64,000 bases of DNA from an uncultured Selenomonadales bacterium (GTDB taxonomy: Bacteria > Bacillota > Negativicutes > DSM-1736 > Dendrosporobacteraceae), in NCBI GenBank assembly GCA_946407015.1, contig CAMJML010000014.1, forward strand, positions 1 through 64,000, in the 5' to 3' direction. A model generated the notes under the pieces. That model did not search any database. It was not told the DNA's origin and saw only the letters and a program-made list of their open reading frames with translations. Shown in pieces: positions 24,777 to 33,371 of this stretch (position 1 is the first letter of the stretch; each line of letters begins with the position of its first letter). Both the position numbers and the translations under genes were made by a program.

Positions 24777-25991
24777 GTGTTTGGTGAAAGTGTTACCATT
24801 GCTTTAAATGCATTAGTTGCCAATAAACTCCGGTCTATTCTGACTATGCTGGGAATTATTATCGGCGTTGGAGCCGTGATCGCTATGATCTCCATCGGAA
24901 TGGGCGTACAGGATAAAGTGGAAACTTCAATTGCCAGCTTAGGCAGCAACCTGATTATGGTTACGCCAGGGGCGGCCTCTTCATCCGGTTCCAGGCAAGC
25001 TGCCGGTTCAAATATTACGTTAACATTAAAAGATGCTCAGGCCATTGCCAAAGAAGTCAAGGGCATCTCTCAAGTGGCTCCTAGTGTCAGCAAACAGTAT
25101 CAGATTGTGGCCGGTAATCAGAACTGGACAACCAGTGTTCAGGGGACAACTCCGGAATACCAGCTTGTCCGTAACACCGGTGTTCAAAGTGGCAGTTTTA
25201 TCACCAACCGAGATTTGGATACCCGTAATCGCGTAGCTGTTATCGGGACTACGGTAGCGACTAATCTATTTGGCGATGCAAATGCAGTGGGGCAAACCAT
25301 CCGTATTAATAATGCTCCTTTTCAGGTTGTTGGTATCCTGGAGAGTAAAGGACAATCAGCCGGCGGGCAGGACCAGGATGATACGGTGATCGTGCCGTTG
25401 ACAACGGCACAGGAACGGCTCATGGGCATTTCCTACATCCAAATGATTAGTGTTCAGGCTGAAAACACTGAGGTCATTGATCAAGTTCAAAATGATCTGA
25501 CCAGTTTACTCAGGTCTCGCCATAAGATAACGGCTGATAAACCGGATGACTTTTCGGTACGTAATATGGTCAGTGTCATGAATACGGCCGCCGAAACCAC
25601 CCAAACCATTACGCTGCTTCTGGGCAATATCGCGGCCATTTCTTTATTGGTAGGCGGAATTGGCATTATGAATATTATGCTGGTATCGGTTACTGAGCGG
25701 ACCCGGGAAATTGGTATTCGTAAAGCGCTTGGAGCCAAGTACCAGGACATCTTGCTGCAATTTCTCATTGAAGCGGTTGTGATCGGAGTCGTTGGCGGCA
25801 GTATCGGAATTTTACTGGGAGTAGGAGCTTCTTATATTATTTCATTGATAGCCGGTTGGAAAACCGTGATATCGCCACTCGCGATTATCGCCGCCTTTGT
25901 CTTTTCGGTCGGTGTCGGTCTGTTTTTTGGGATTTATCCTGCCAGAAAAGCGGCTCTTCTTGATCCTATTGATGCCTTACGTTACGAATAA
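24777..25991 (+). CDS. MacB-type ABC transporter permease (FtsX family)
   Basis: A 404-residue permease. TM1 is at about residues 15-37 (LTMLGIIIGVGAVIAMISIG), then a large periplasmic MacB_PCD domain (~45-270), then three C-terminal TM segments with the FtsX motif (LLVGGIGIMNIMLVSVTERTREIGIRKALGA). I took GTG 24777, which is 7 nt after GAGAGGGG; the open frame begins at a TTG inside the ATPase gene. With MacA and TolC it would export peptides, toxins or precursors across the diderm envelope. A strong terminator follows. Confidence 0.92.
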   Translation: MFGESVTIALNALVANKLRSILTMLGIIIGVGAVIAMISIGMGVQDKVETSIASLGSNLIMVTPGAASSSGSRQAAGSNITLTLKDAQAIAKEVKGISQVAPSVSKQYQIVAGNQNWTTSVQGTTPEYQLVRNTGVQSGSFITNRDLDTRNRVAVIGTTVATNLFGDANAVGQTIRINNAPFQVVGILESKGQSAGGQDQDDTVIVPLTTAQERLMGISYIQMISVQAENTEVIDQVQNDLTSLLRSRHKITADKPDDFSVRNMVSVMNTAAETTQTITLLLGNIAAISLLVGGIGIMNIMLVSVTERTREIGIRKALGAKYQDILLQFLIEAVVIGVVGGSIGILLGVGASYIISLIAGWKTVISPLAIIAAFVFSVGVGLFFGIYPARKAALLDPIDALRYE

Positions 25992-26027
25992 TCGCCGCAT
26001 CTGTTCGGGTTTGCAAATAACTTAGAC

Positions 26028-26063
26028 AAGGAGCTTCCGCGTGATGCCGGAAGCTCCTTTTTT
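26028..26063 (+). terminator. Intrinsic terminator after exporter operon
   Basis: AAGGAGCTTCCG at 26028-26039 pairs with CGGAAGCTCCTT at 26048-26059, followed by six T. Confidence 0.85.
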
Positions 26064-26147
26064 AAAAAGATTCATAGGTGAGGAGAACTCCCTGGATAAA
26101 TTAGGAAAATAATTGCTGAAATATTCTAGATTTAACAAAATCGACTG

Positions 26148-26177
26148 TTTGACTACTCAGTCAAAAGTTATTAAAAT
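26148..26177 (+). promoter_or_regulatory. Promoter with overlapping operator for PadR-pump operon
   Basis: The palindrome TTTGACT-ACTC-AGTCAAA (26148-26165) overlaps a -35 box TTGACT (26149-26154); a -10 box TAAAAT (26172-26177) follows after 17 nt. A repressor bound here would block polymerase. The TTGACT...AGTCAA shape is more typical of TetR-family operators than of PadR sites. Confidence 0.55.
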
Positions 26178-26221
26178 TAATTATGTTAACAGTAATGATC
26201 CAAAATACAGGGAGGCTTATA

Positions 26222-26581
26222 ATGGCACCTTCAGTGAAAGCATCAAAAACCTGGATAAAAGTTGTGACGGCCTTTTTTATTTTGAAAACATTAAAAGGCG
26301 GGTCCGCACATGGCAATAGAATTGCTGAGGCCATAAAACAGCTTACGGCCCAAAGCATTTCGCCGAATCCTAATTTTTTGTATCCATTGCTGCGTGAGAT
26401 GGAAGCAGCAAATTACGTTACCGGACAATGGGAAAATCCCAGTACCCGCGGTAAGCGTGTGTATACGATTACACCGGCTGGCAGCCTATACTTTTGCGAA
26501 CTGCAGCAAAAGGTTAAAGCCAAGTTTTGCGAAGTGGAACGCAAGCTTGAGATGATACGCCAGCATGTTTTTGCAGAGTAG
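26222..26581 (+). CDS. PadR-family transcriptional regulator
   Basis: A 119-residue winged-helix regulator. The recognition region is recognisable in ILKTLKGGSAHGNRIAEAIKQ and PNFLYPLLREMEAANYVTGQWE, with the wing GKRVYTITPAG, followed by a C-terminal helix (~85-115) for dimerisation. PadR-type repressors commonly control efflux pumps next to them. ATG 26222 lies 6 nt after GGGAGG. It is first in the operon with the EmrAB-TolC-like genes and so probably autoregulates. Confidence 0.9.
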   Translation: MAPSVKASKTWIKVVTAFFILKTLKGGSAHGNRIAEAIKQLTAQSISPNPNFLYPLLREMEAANYVTGQWENPSTRGKRVYTITPAGSLYFCELQQKVKAKFCEVERKLEMIRQHVFAE

Positions 26582-26592
26582 AGGGAGTGATG

Positions 26593-27618
26593 ATGGTGGA
26601 AGAAAATAAACAAAAATCAAACAAGAAGAAGCTGATCATTCTGGCTGGCGTGGTTTCGGCTGTACTCTGTATAGCAGGCGGCTGGTGGTGGATTCGTTCT
26701 AGCAGCCTGGTTTCTACCGATGATGCCCGTGTGAAAAGTGAAATAGTGAATGTAAGCTCCAAAGTTTCGGGGCAGCTTGAGCAAGTCCTGGTACAGGAAG
26801 GTGAAAGTGTTTCAGTGGGTCAGGTGATTGCCAAAATTGACAGCCAGGCCTTGGAAGTCCAATTAGATCAGGCAAAAGCCAATTTAGGAGCGGCCCAAGC
26901 CAAGCTGGCTTCGATCAAAGCGGGCAGCAGACCGCAGGAATTAGCTCAGTCTCAAGCTGCTGTTCAGCAAGCGGCTGCCAATTTGGAAAATGCCCGGAAG
27001 AATGAGGAGCGGTCCGAATCATTGTTTGATGAAGGCGCTCTGTCCGCCCAGCAGCGTGATACAGCCCGTACGGCGCTTGAGGTTGCCCAGGCGCAATACC
27101 ATGCAGCAACCGAGGGCTACAGTATGGCGGCTGAAGGGGCTACGGCAGAAGATATCCAATATGCTGAAGCCCAGGTCGCTCAAGCCGCAGCTGCGGTAAA
27201 AAACGCTCAATTACAGTTAGAACATTCTACTGTTAAATCGCCTGTAGCCGGAGTTGTAGCTAAGAAAACGGTAGAAGAGGGCGAAATCATTTCGGTTGGG
27301 CAGCCGTTATTTAGTATTACCAACTTAGACAGTTCTTGGGTAGAGGCTAATATTGAAGAAAATCAGATTGGCAAAGTTCAGGTTGGCCAAGTGGTTGATT
27401 TTAAAATTGACTCGTATCCGGGCAAAGTATTTAAAGGCGAAGTGAGTGATGTTGGTTCAGCAACCGGTTCGCAGTTTGCATTACTGCCATCCGATAATAC
27501 CTCAGGCAATTTTACCAAAGTCACCCAGCGATTGGCTGTTAAGATCAAAGTGGTTGATTCCGGGGAACTCGTATTAAAGCCAGGGATGTCAGCTGTGATT
27601 GATATTCATGTGAAGTAA
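26593..27618 (+). CDS. EmrA-type membrane fusion protein (HlyD family)
   Basis: A 341-residue adaptor. A lysine-rich N-terminus is followed by a single TM (residues ~13-34). STDDARVKSEIVNVSSKVSGQLEQV is typical of EmrA/HlyD. A long Ala/Gln-rich coiled coil (~85-205) separates two lipoyl half-motifs (VSVGQVIAKID and STVKSPVAGVVAKK). It bridges the EmrB inner-membrane pump and TolC in the diderm envelope. Several start codons cluster at 26587-26596; ATG 26593 fits GAGGGA best. Confidence 0.88.
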   Translation: MVEENKQKSNKKKLIILAGVVSAVLCIAGGWWWIRSSSLVSTDDARVKSEIVNVSSKVSGQLEQVLVQEGESVSVGQVIAKIDSQALEVQLDQAKANLGAAQAKLASIKAGSRPQELAQSQAAVQQAAANLENARKNEERSESLFDEGALSAQQRDTARTALEVAQAQYHAATEGYSMAAEGATAEDIQYAEAQVAQAAAAVKNAQLQLEHSTVKSPVAGVVAKKTVEEGEIISVGQPLFSITNLDSSWVEANIEENQIGKVQVGQVVDFKIDSYPGKVFKGEVSDVGSATGSQFALLPSDNTSGNFTKVTQRLAVKIKVVDSGELVLKPGMSAVIDIHVK

Positions 27619-27627
27619 GGTGAATTC

Positions 27628-29226
27628 ATGGAAAATCTGCAAGTGAACACACCCAACAAATATATGGTTTTGCTGACCGTGTCCCTTGGCACCATCTTAA
27701 GCGGATATGTCAGTAGTTCAGTGGATATTGCATTACCCAATATCATGAATACGTTTGGTTTTACCATGGATTCAGTGGTTTGGGTGATGCTGTCTTATAT
27801 GATTCCTTATGGGGCAACCCTTCCCATCATGGGGAAGCTGGGTGACCAATATGGCCGTAAGAAAATGTATATTTTAGGATTATTGGTTTTTACCCTGGCA
27901 ACCATGTTGGTCGGCTTGTCCTGGAGCAGTACAACGGTTATTTTGTTCCGGATTTTGCAAGGTATTGGAGCCGGTTTGCTTTTTCCGAATGCCATGGCAC
28001 TTGTAGCCGATGCATTTCCGGCAAATGAGCGTGGACAGGCTCTAGGCATGTGGGGAGCTTTTGCTGCAGCCGGCAGCACACTCGGTCCGACCATTGGCGG
28101 GTATATTGTCGAGTATGTGAGTTGGCGGGTGTTATTCAGCAGCATTGTACCCATTTCGGTGGTTGGATTGTTTCTGGCTTTTACAGTACTCAAAGAAAGT
28201 GCATTAAATGCTGCCGAAAAAATTGACTATCTTGGCGGCTGCTTATTAGTGCTTAGCTTAAGTACTTTATTAGTGGGGCTGAACCAAGGATCGAAAGAAG
28301 GCTGGACTTCTGCCTACATTGTAGGATTATTCACGGTGATGGTTTTGGCCATGGCGGGTTTCCTCTATGTAGAAAGTCATATTAAACAGCCGTTGGTGGA
28401 TCTAAATTTGTTTAAAGACTCAACCTTTACGGTTTCCAATATAGTTGGTTTTCTTTCCTTTATGGCCTTGTATGGCGGCTTGTTCTTATTGCCATTCTTC
28501 ATGCGCAATATTTTAGGCTATACGCCGATAAGGTCGGGGATGTCGCTTTTTCCATTAGTCGGGTCCATGATTTTGATGGCTCCATTAGGCGGGAAGCTTG
28601 CTGACCGGTCAGGTGCCAAAATACCGGCAACAGTAGGGATGGTTATTCTTACTTTAGTGCTGTATTCCTTTCATACGATGACCGATCAGACCGCCTATCT
28701 GCCGATTGCAATTCGCCTGATTTTCATGGGAGTTGGTTTGGCCTTAACCATGTCGCCGGTATCCAACGGGGCATTGGCGACACTGCCAAAAGATAAAATT
28801 GGCGTAGGGTCAGGCGTTTTTAATTTATTTAAAAATGTTGGCGGCAGTGTCGGAATTGCGATTATGGGAACTTTGCTGGACAGTCGTGAGATTTTTCATC
28901 GCAACAGTCTGTCCGAGCATGTGACGGTATCGTCCGAGATCGCCCTCAGTATGCTGACAACCTTGCAAGGTGGTTTTATGCAAAGCGGTCTGGCTGTCGA
29001 TCAAGCCAAAATTGCGGCTTACTCGGTATTAAACAGTCTTATTGCCAAGCAGGCGGCCGTTCAGGCTTTTGAAGACGTGTTTATGGTAACTGCAGCACTT
29101 TCTGCAGTTGGCATTTTGGCAGCCTTGCTCATCAAAGATGCCAAAAGCAATAAACAAGCTGCAGACATTCGCCGTGACGGTGAAGATGCTGTGATAGAGG
29201 AATGTTCACCCTCTGTCAGTTCCTAA
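27628..29226 (+). CDS. EmrB-type MFS drug exporter (DHA2, 14 TM)
   Basis: A 532-residue proton-driven exporter with about 14 hydrophobic segments. Motif A GKLGDQYGRKKMYILG lies between TM2 and TM3, and motif C (GIGAGLLFPNAMALVADAFP with GSTLGPTIGGYI) is present as in the DHA2 family. The cytoplasmic tail (~500-532) is acidic. It starts 9 nt after emrA and is followed by tolC, so the cluster encodes a complete EmrAB-TolC-like pump. Substrates are probably hydrophobic drugs or uncouplers. Confidence 0.92.
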   Translation: MENLQVNTPNKYMVLLTVSLGTILSGYVSSSVDIALPNIMNTFGFTMDSVVWVMLSYMIPYGATLPIMGKLGDQYGRKKMYILGLLVFTLATMLVGLSWSSTTVILFRILQGIGAGLLFPNAMALVADAFPANERGQALGMWGAFAAAGSTLGPTIGGYIVEYVSWRVLFSSIVPISVVGLFLAFTVLKESALNAAEKIDYLGGCLLVLSLSTLLVGLNQGSKEGWTSAYIVGLFTVMVLAMAGFLYVESHIKQPLVDLNLFKDSTFTVSNIVGFLSFMALYGGLFLLPFFMRNILGYTPIRSGMSLFPLVGSMILMAPLGGKLADRSGAKIPATVGMVILTLVLYSFHTMTDQTAYLPIAIRLIFMGVGLALTMSPVSNGALATLPKDKIGVGSGVFNLFKNVGGSVGIAIMGTLLDSREIFHRNSLSEHVTVSSEIALSMLTTLQGGFMQSGLAVDQAKIAAYSVLNSLIAKQAAVQAFEDVFMVTAALSAVGILAALLIKDAKSNKQAADIRRDGEDAVIEECSPSVSS

Positions 29227-29282
29227 GCTGTTTCGATTTTTAACAAACAACGACCAGCCTCGGTCAAACGAAAGGTGAGAAT

Positions 29283-30557
29283 ATGAAAAAGAATTTATGG
29301 AAAAAGCAGCTCGCGGGGTTGCTGGGGGGAAGCTTGTTTCTACTCCAGAGTACGTCTGTGCTGGCTGCAGCTCAGGAGATTAGCCTAGATGACAGCATTG
29401 CCGCGGCACTAAAAAATAATTCAGCTATTAAAATGGCTGTGAGTGACCAGGAAAAAGCAGCATGGGGAATCAGTGAAGCTAAAGCCGGTACATTGCCTTC
29501 CATCTCGGTGGGAACAGGCGCGACCCATGGGCCGTCCAGTACCGCTTCACCCGACGGTACCAACTACAATACTTCATTAAAGCTGAATTGGACGCTGTAT
29601 TCCGGCGGGAGAGCCGAGGGGCTTATGAATCAGGCTAAATTGAATGCCGACAGCTCGGAGCTTAATGTTGCCAATACACAACAGCAAATTAAGCTGGATG
29701 CAACCACTGCTTATTATAATGTGTTGCAAACGAGAAATATGGTTGCCGTCAATCAAGAGATGGTCAACAATTTAACCGAACATCTCAAAAAAGTCCAAGC
29801 CCAATATGATGTAGGCGTTGTCGCCAAATCGGATGTATTGCGTTCTGAAGTGGAACTGGTCAATGCTCAGCAAAACTTAACCAAAGCTCAGAATAGCTAT
29901 GATCTGGCCATGTCGACCTTAAACAATGTGATGGGAATGCCGCTGGATACTGAAAATACCTTAAAAGACCAGCTCGTTTATGCAAAAACCGATGTTACGG
30001 TAGAAGATGCCATTGCACAGGCGGTAGCGAACCGTCCGGATTTGCAGCAATCCCAGCTGGGTGTTGAATCAGCTAAAGAAGGGGTTAAAATTGCGGACAG
30101 CAATCACAAGCCGTCTGTGACGTTTGGTGCTTCGCAAGGCTGGAGCGGTAATGATTTCCCGGGGGATGACAGCAACTGGTCTATGAATGTGATGGCCAAC
30201 TGGAACGTCTTTGATTCAGGGCTGACCAATGCAAAAGTGAAACAAGCTAAAAGTACCCTGAACAAAGCCGAAGAGCAGGCTGTGCAGACCCGCAACAGTG
30301 TTGAACTGGAAGTACGCCAGGCTTATTTAAGCATGAAAGAAGCTGAAAACCGAATTGGTGCAACTCAGGTAGCGGTTGATAAGGCAACCGAAGATCTGAA
30401 GATTGCTCAAACCAAATACTATGCCGGTGTTGGTACCAATTTGGATGTTATTGACGCTCAATTGGCTCTTACCCAATCACAAACCAATTATACTCAGGCC
30501 CTGTATGACTTTAATGTGAATAAAGCCAAACTGCAAAAAGCAATTGGTCAAAATTAA
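29283..30557 (+). CDS. TolC-family outer-membrane efflux protein
   Basis: A 424-residue protein with a signal peptide (KKQLAGLLGGSLFLLQSTSVLAAA, cleavage near residue 30). Two outer-membrane efflux repeats follow, each with long heptad-rich helices (about 35-235 and 250-420), and TLYSGGRAEGLMNQAK and WNVFDSGLTNAKVKQAK mark the equivalent positions in the two halves. TolC proteins require an outer membrane, so this gene is good evidence that the organism is a diderm Firmicute. It may also serve the MacAB exporter upstream. A 42-nt perfect palindrome ends the operon. Confidence 0.92.
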   Translation: MKKNLWKKQLAGLLGGSLFLLQSTSVLAAAQEISLDDSIAAALKNNSAIKMAVSDQEKAAWGISEAKAGTLPSISVGTGATHGPSSTASPDGTNYNTSLKLNWTLYSGGRAEGLMNQAKLNADSSELNVANTQQQIKLDATTAYYNVLQTRNMVAVNQEMVNNLTEHLKKVQAQYDVGVVAKSDVLRSEVELVNAQQNLTKAQNSYDLAMSTLNNVMGMPLDTENTLKDQLVYAKTDVTVEDAIAQAVANRPDLQQSQLGVESAKEGVKIADSNHKPSVTFGASQGWSGNDFPGDDSNWSMNVMANWNVFDSGLTNAKVKQAKSTLNKAEEQAVQTRNSVELEVRQAYLSMKEAENRIGATQVAVDKATEDLKIAQTKYYAGVGTNLDVIDAQLALTQSQTNYTQALYDFNVNKAKLQKAIGQN

Positions 30558-30596
30558 ACAAAGCCTGCACTGGTTAACCAGTGCAGGCTTTGTTTA
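30555..30596 (+). terminator. Long palindromic terminator after tolC
   Basis: A 42-nt perfect palindrome (21-bp stem, centre GGTT/AACC at 30575-30576) that can fold on either strand; a short T-run (TTT) is part of the 3' arm. Confidence 0.75.
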
Positions 30597-30701
30597 TGAC
30601 GGGGATAAAAGTTCGGGTGTTTTCTCATTTCCAGTTGGTTATATTATCAAGTAGAACCCTTACTTTGATAAATTGGATATGAGGCAGAGGATGTGAACAG
30701 G

Positions 30702-33371
30702 ATGCAGCAATATGTACTCCCACTCACTGCAGTGGATCAGCACGATGCCGACCAGGTGGGCGGCAAGGCCGCTAATCTGGGAGAACTTCAGCACATCAGC
30801 GGTGTATTTGTGCCGGAAGGATTTTGTGTTACGGTGAGTGCTTTTCAGGATTTTCTTGCAGTCAGCGATCAAATGAATGGGTTATTGACAGAACTCGAAC
30901 TGGTCCGCATGAGTGATACCGACCGGCTTCAACAACTAGGTGCTCGGATTCGGAATCATCTGGAAACCTTGCCGATACCCCTGGAAATCCAGGAAGCGGT
31001 CAAACAGGTCTGGAGAGAGACGGGGGCTCATTTTTCCTATGCCATTCGTTCAAGTGCTACGGCGGAAGACTTGCCAGGAGCATCATTTGCCGGCCAGCAG
31101 GATACTTTTTTAAACATTACCGGGTTTGAAGATGTGCTCCGGCATATCCGCAAATGCTGGGCATCCCTTTTTACCGACCGGGCTATTGTGTACCGTATTC
31201 AAAACGGATTTCAACACCGTGCGGTCTATTTGGCTGTTGTGGTTCAGAGAATGATTTTTCCGGAAGTTTCAGGCATCCTGTTTACCGCAGATCCCGTAAG
31301 CGGCAACCGGAACATTGTTTCTATTGATGCCAGCTATGGGCTTGGAGAAGCTTTGGTCTCGGGAATTGTTTCCGCCGACTTGTATCAAATTCGCGATGGG
31401 GAACTGATTTATAAAAAAGTTGCCGATAAAAAAGTGGCTGTTTATGGTTTATCGGATGGCGGAGTAGTCACCCGGCCGGTCGTTCCGGGGAAGAGAACCA
31501 GACAGGCGTTACCTGACCAGGTTGCCCTGGTATTAGCCGAACTTGGGCAAAAAATTGCCGCCCATTTTGGCAGGCCGCAAGACATTGAATGGTGTATGGC
31601 AGATGATACTCTTTTTATTGTACAAAGCAGGCCGATCACTACCTTATATCCTGTGCCGCAGTTTTCCGATGATCAGCTCCATATCCTGGTCTCGCTGGGG
31701 CATGCACAAATGATGACCGAGCCTATTAAGCCTTTGGGAATTTCAGTATTACGGACCTTTATGCCGATCGGTAAGAATGCCTATAAGGGAAGTGAAAGCC
31801 GGCTACTGGTCGAAGCCGGTGGAAGGCTGTACATCGATTTATCGGAGGCTTTTCAGTATCGTCTGGGCAGAAAGTTATTACCGGCACTCATCAGGAATGC
31901 TGACGAAACGATAGGCCGCGCCTTACAGGTATTTAATCAGCGGATGGGTCATGAAAAAACAGGCTCGAATAAAAAAATCAGCTTTGCGTTGACACGCAGG
32001 TCGATGGCTTTTGGACTAAAGGTTTTTAAAACATTGCTTTATCGTAAGGAATCAGGCTTAATCGAACGAATCGGCCATTTATTTGCGCAACAGTTGGAGT
32101 TGAACCGGGACCGAATCAGCCGGAAGAAAGGCGTTGAGCGGATAAAAAATATTCAAGCCCTGTTGCCGGAATTGTTTCCATTTGTATTTAGCCATGTTGG
32201 CCCCTATGTAGCAACCGGTGTGTTAACTTTTCGTCTCATCCATCAATTGGCCACCCACTGGCTGGAAGATGTCGATCAGGAACTAAGTGGCATCAGCAAA
32301 GCACCGGTTGGAAATGTGACCAGTGAAATGGGCTTGGCGCTTGGTGATGTGGCGGATTCTATACGCGGCAACTCTGAACTTGTTGAATATTTACGCCATG
32401 CCGTGGACGCAGAGTTTTTAACCGGATTGAATGGGCTAGCCGGTGGCAGCGGGGCAAGGGAAGTATTTCAGCAGTTTCTGGATAAGTATGGTATGAGAAC
32501 AACCGGAGAAATCGATATTACCCGGCCAAGATGGCGTGAGGCTCCTACCCAACTGGTAGGCGCTATCCTCAGTCATGTGGAAAATAGCACGGCAGGTGAG
32601 CATCGCAAAAAGTTTCAGCAGGGTGAACAGCTTGCTGAGGAAGCAGCCCATACCTTATTAAAAAGACTGAAGTTTACCCGGTGGGGTTTTTTTAAGGTCA
32701 AACTGATGGCCCGGCTTATTGCCGTATACCGGATGGTCATCGGCCTCCGTGAACACCCAAAATTTTTTATTGTCCAAAATTTTGACATGATCAAACAGGC
32801 TATCTTGCAGGAAGCGCAAGTGTTGCTGGACGAAAACATTTTGGAGCAATTGGAGGATATTTATTGGCTGACACTGGATGAGTTGATTCATGTCATAACA
32901 ACACGGCAAGTAGATAAAAAACTGCTTGCTGTGCGCCGTGAACAGTTTGAGTACTGCCTGAAGCTGGTTCCGCCACGCGTCATGACGAGTGAAGGCGAGA
33001 TTTTAGACGGATTGTCCAAGAGTAAATCCCTTTCGCCGGATACTCTTATCGGCAGTCCGGTTTCAGTTGGCATTGTTGAGGGGCGTGCGCGGATTGTCAC
33101 CAATTTATCTGAAGCCAAGTTAGCCAAAGGCGATATTTTGGTGGCACCTTTTACCGACCCAGGCTGGACACCGTTGTTTTCCCTCGCTGCCGGCCTGGTG
33201 ACAGAAGCAGGCGGCTTGATGACCCATGGGGCGGTAGTTGCCCGTGAATACGGGATTCCGGCGGTAGTGGGCGTCGACGGGGCAACCCAAAAAATCAAGG
33301 ATGGCCAGTTTATCCGTATTGACGGCCGTACAGGATCTATTTCCTTACTCAAAGAAGCCGCTAAGCCTTAA
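30702..33371 (+). CDS. Rifampicin phosphotransferase / PEP synthase-like enzyme
   Basis: An 889-residue protein with the ATP-grasp / middle / swivelling-His layout. The PPDK-type ATP-binding domain covers about residues 1-320 (GGKAANLGEL, AIRSSATAEDLPGASFAGQQ, ILFTADPVSGNRN). A long helical middle region (about 330-760) follows and matches the rifampicin-binding insertion in style. The C-terminal His domain carries GGLMTHGAVVAREYGIPAVV, with His842 as the likely phosphocarrier. Rph enzymes transfer the beta phosphate of ATP to rifamycins; the THG form fits Rph better than classical PEP synthase (TCHAA). GTG 30693 is an alternative start. The gene stands alone and its end overlaps the convergent editing-protein gene by 11 nt. 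Confidence 0.78.
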   Translation: MQQYVLPLTAVDQHDADQVGGKAANLGELQHISGVFVPEGFCVTVSAFQDFLAVSDQMNGLLTELELVRMSDTDRLQQLGARIRNHLETLPIPLEIQEAVKQVWRETGAHFSYAIRSSATAEDLPGASFAGQQDTFLNITGFEDVLRHIRKCWASLFTDRAIVYRIQNGFQHRAVYLAVVVQRMIFPEVSGILFTADPVSGNRNIVSIDASYGLGEALVSGIVSADLYQIRDGELIYKKVADKKVAVYGLSDGGVVTRPVVPGKRTRQALPDQVALVLAELGQKIAAHFGRPQDIEWCMADDTLFIVQSRPITTLYPVPQFSDDQLHILVSLGHAQMMTEPIKPLGISVLRTFMPIGKNAYKGSESRLLVEAGGRLYIDLSEAFQYRLGRKLLPALIRNADETIGRALQVFNQRMGHEKTGSNKKISFALTRRSMAFGLKVFKTLLYRKESGLIERIGHLFAQQLELNRDRISRKKGVERIKNIQALLPELFPFVFSHVGPYVATGVLTFRLIHQLATHWLEDVDQELSGISKAPVGNVTSEMGLALGDVADSIRGNSELVEYLRHAVDAEFLTGLNGLAGGSGAREVFQQFLDKYGMRTTGEIDITRPRWREAPTQLVGAILSHVENSTAGEHRKKFQQGEQLAEEAAHTLLKRLKFTRWGFFKVKLMARLIAVYRMVIGLREHPKFFIVQNFDMIKQAILQEAQVLLDENILEQLEDIYWLTLDELIHVITTRQVDKKLLAVRREQFEYCLKLVPPRVMTSEGEILDGLSKSKSLSPDTLIGSPVSVGIVEGRARIVTNLSEAKLAKGDILVAPFTDPGWTPLFSLAAGLVTEAGGLMTHGAVVAREYGIPAVVGVDGATQKIKDGQFIRIDGRTGSISLLKEAAKP

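Noticed and set aside
26113-26319. 68-residue frame over the PadR start
   Set aside because: It covers the promoter palindrome and runs into the padR frame in a different phase; no ribosome binding site.
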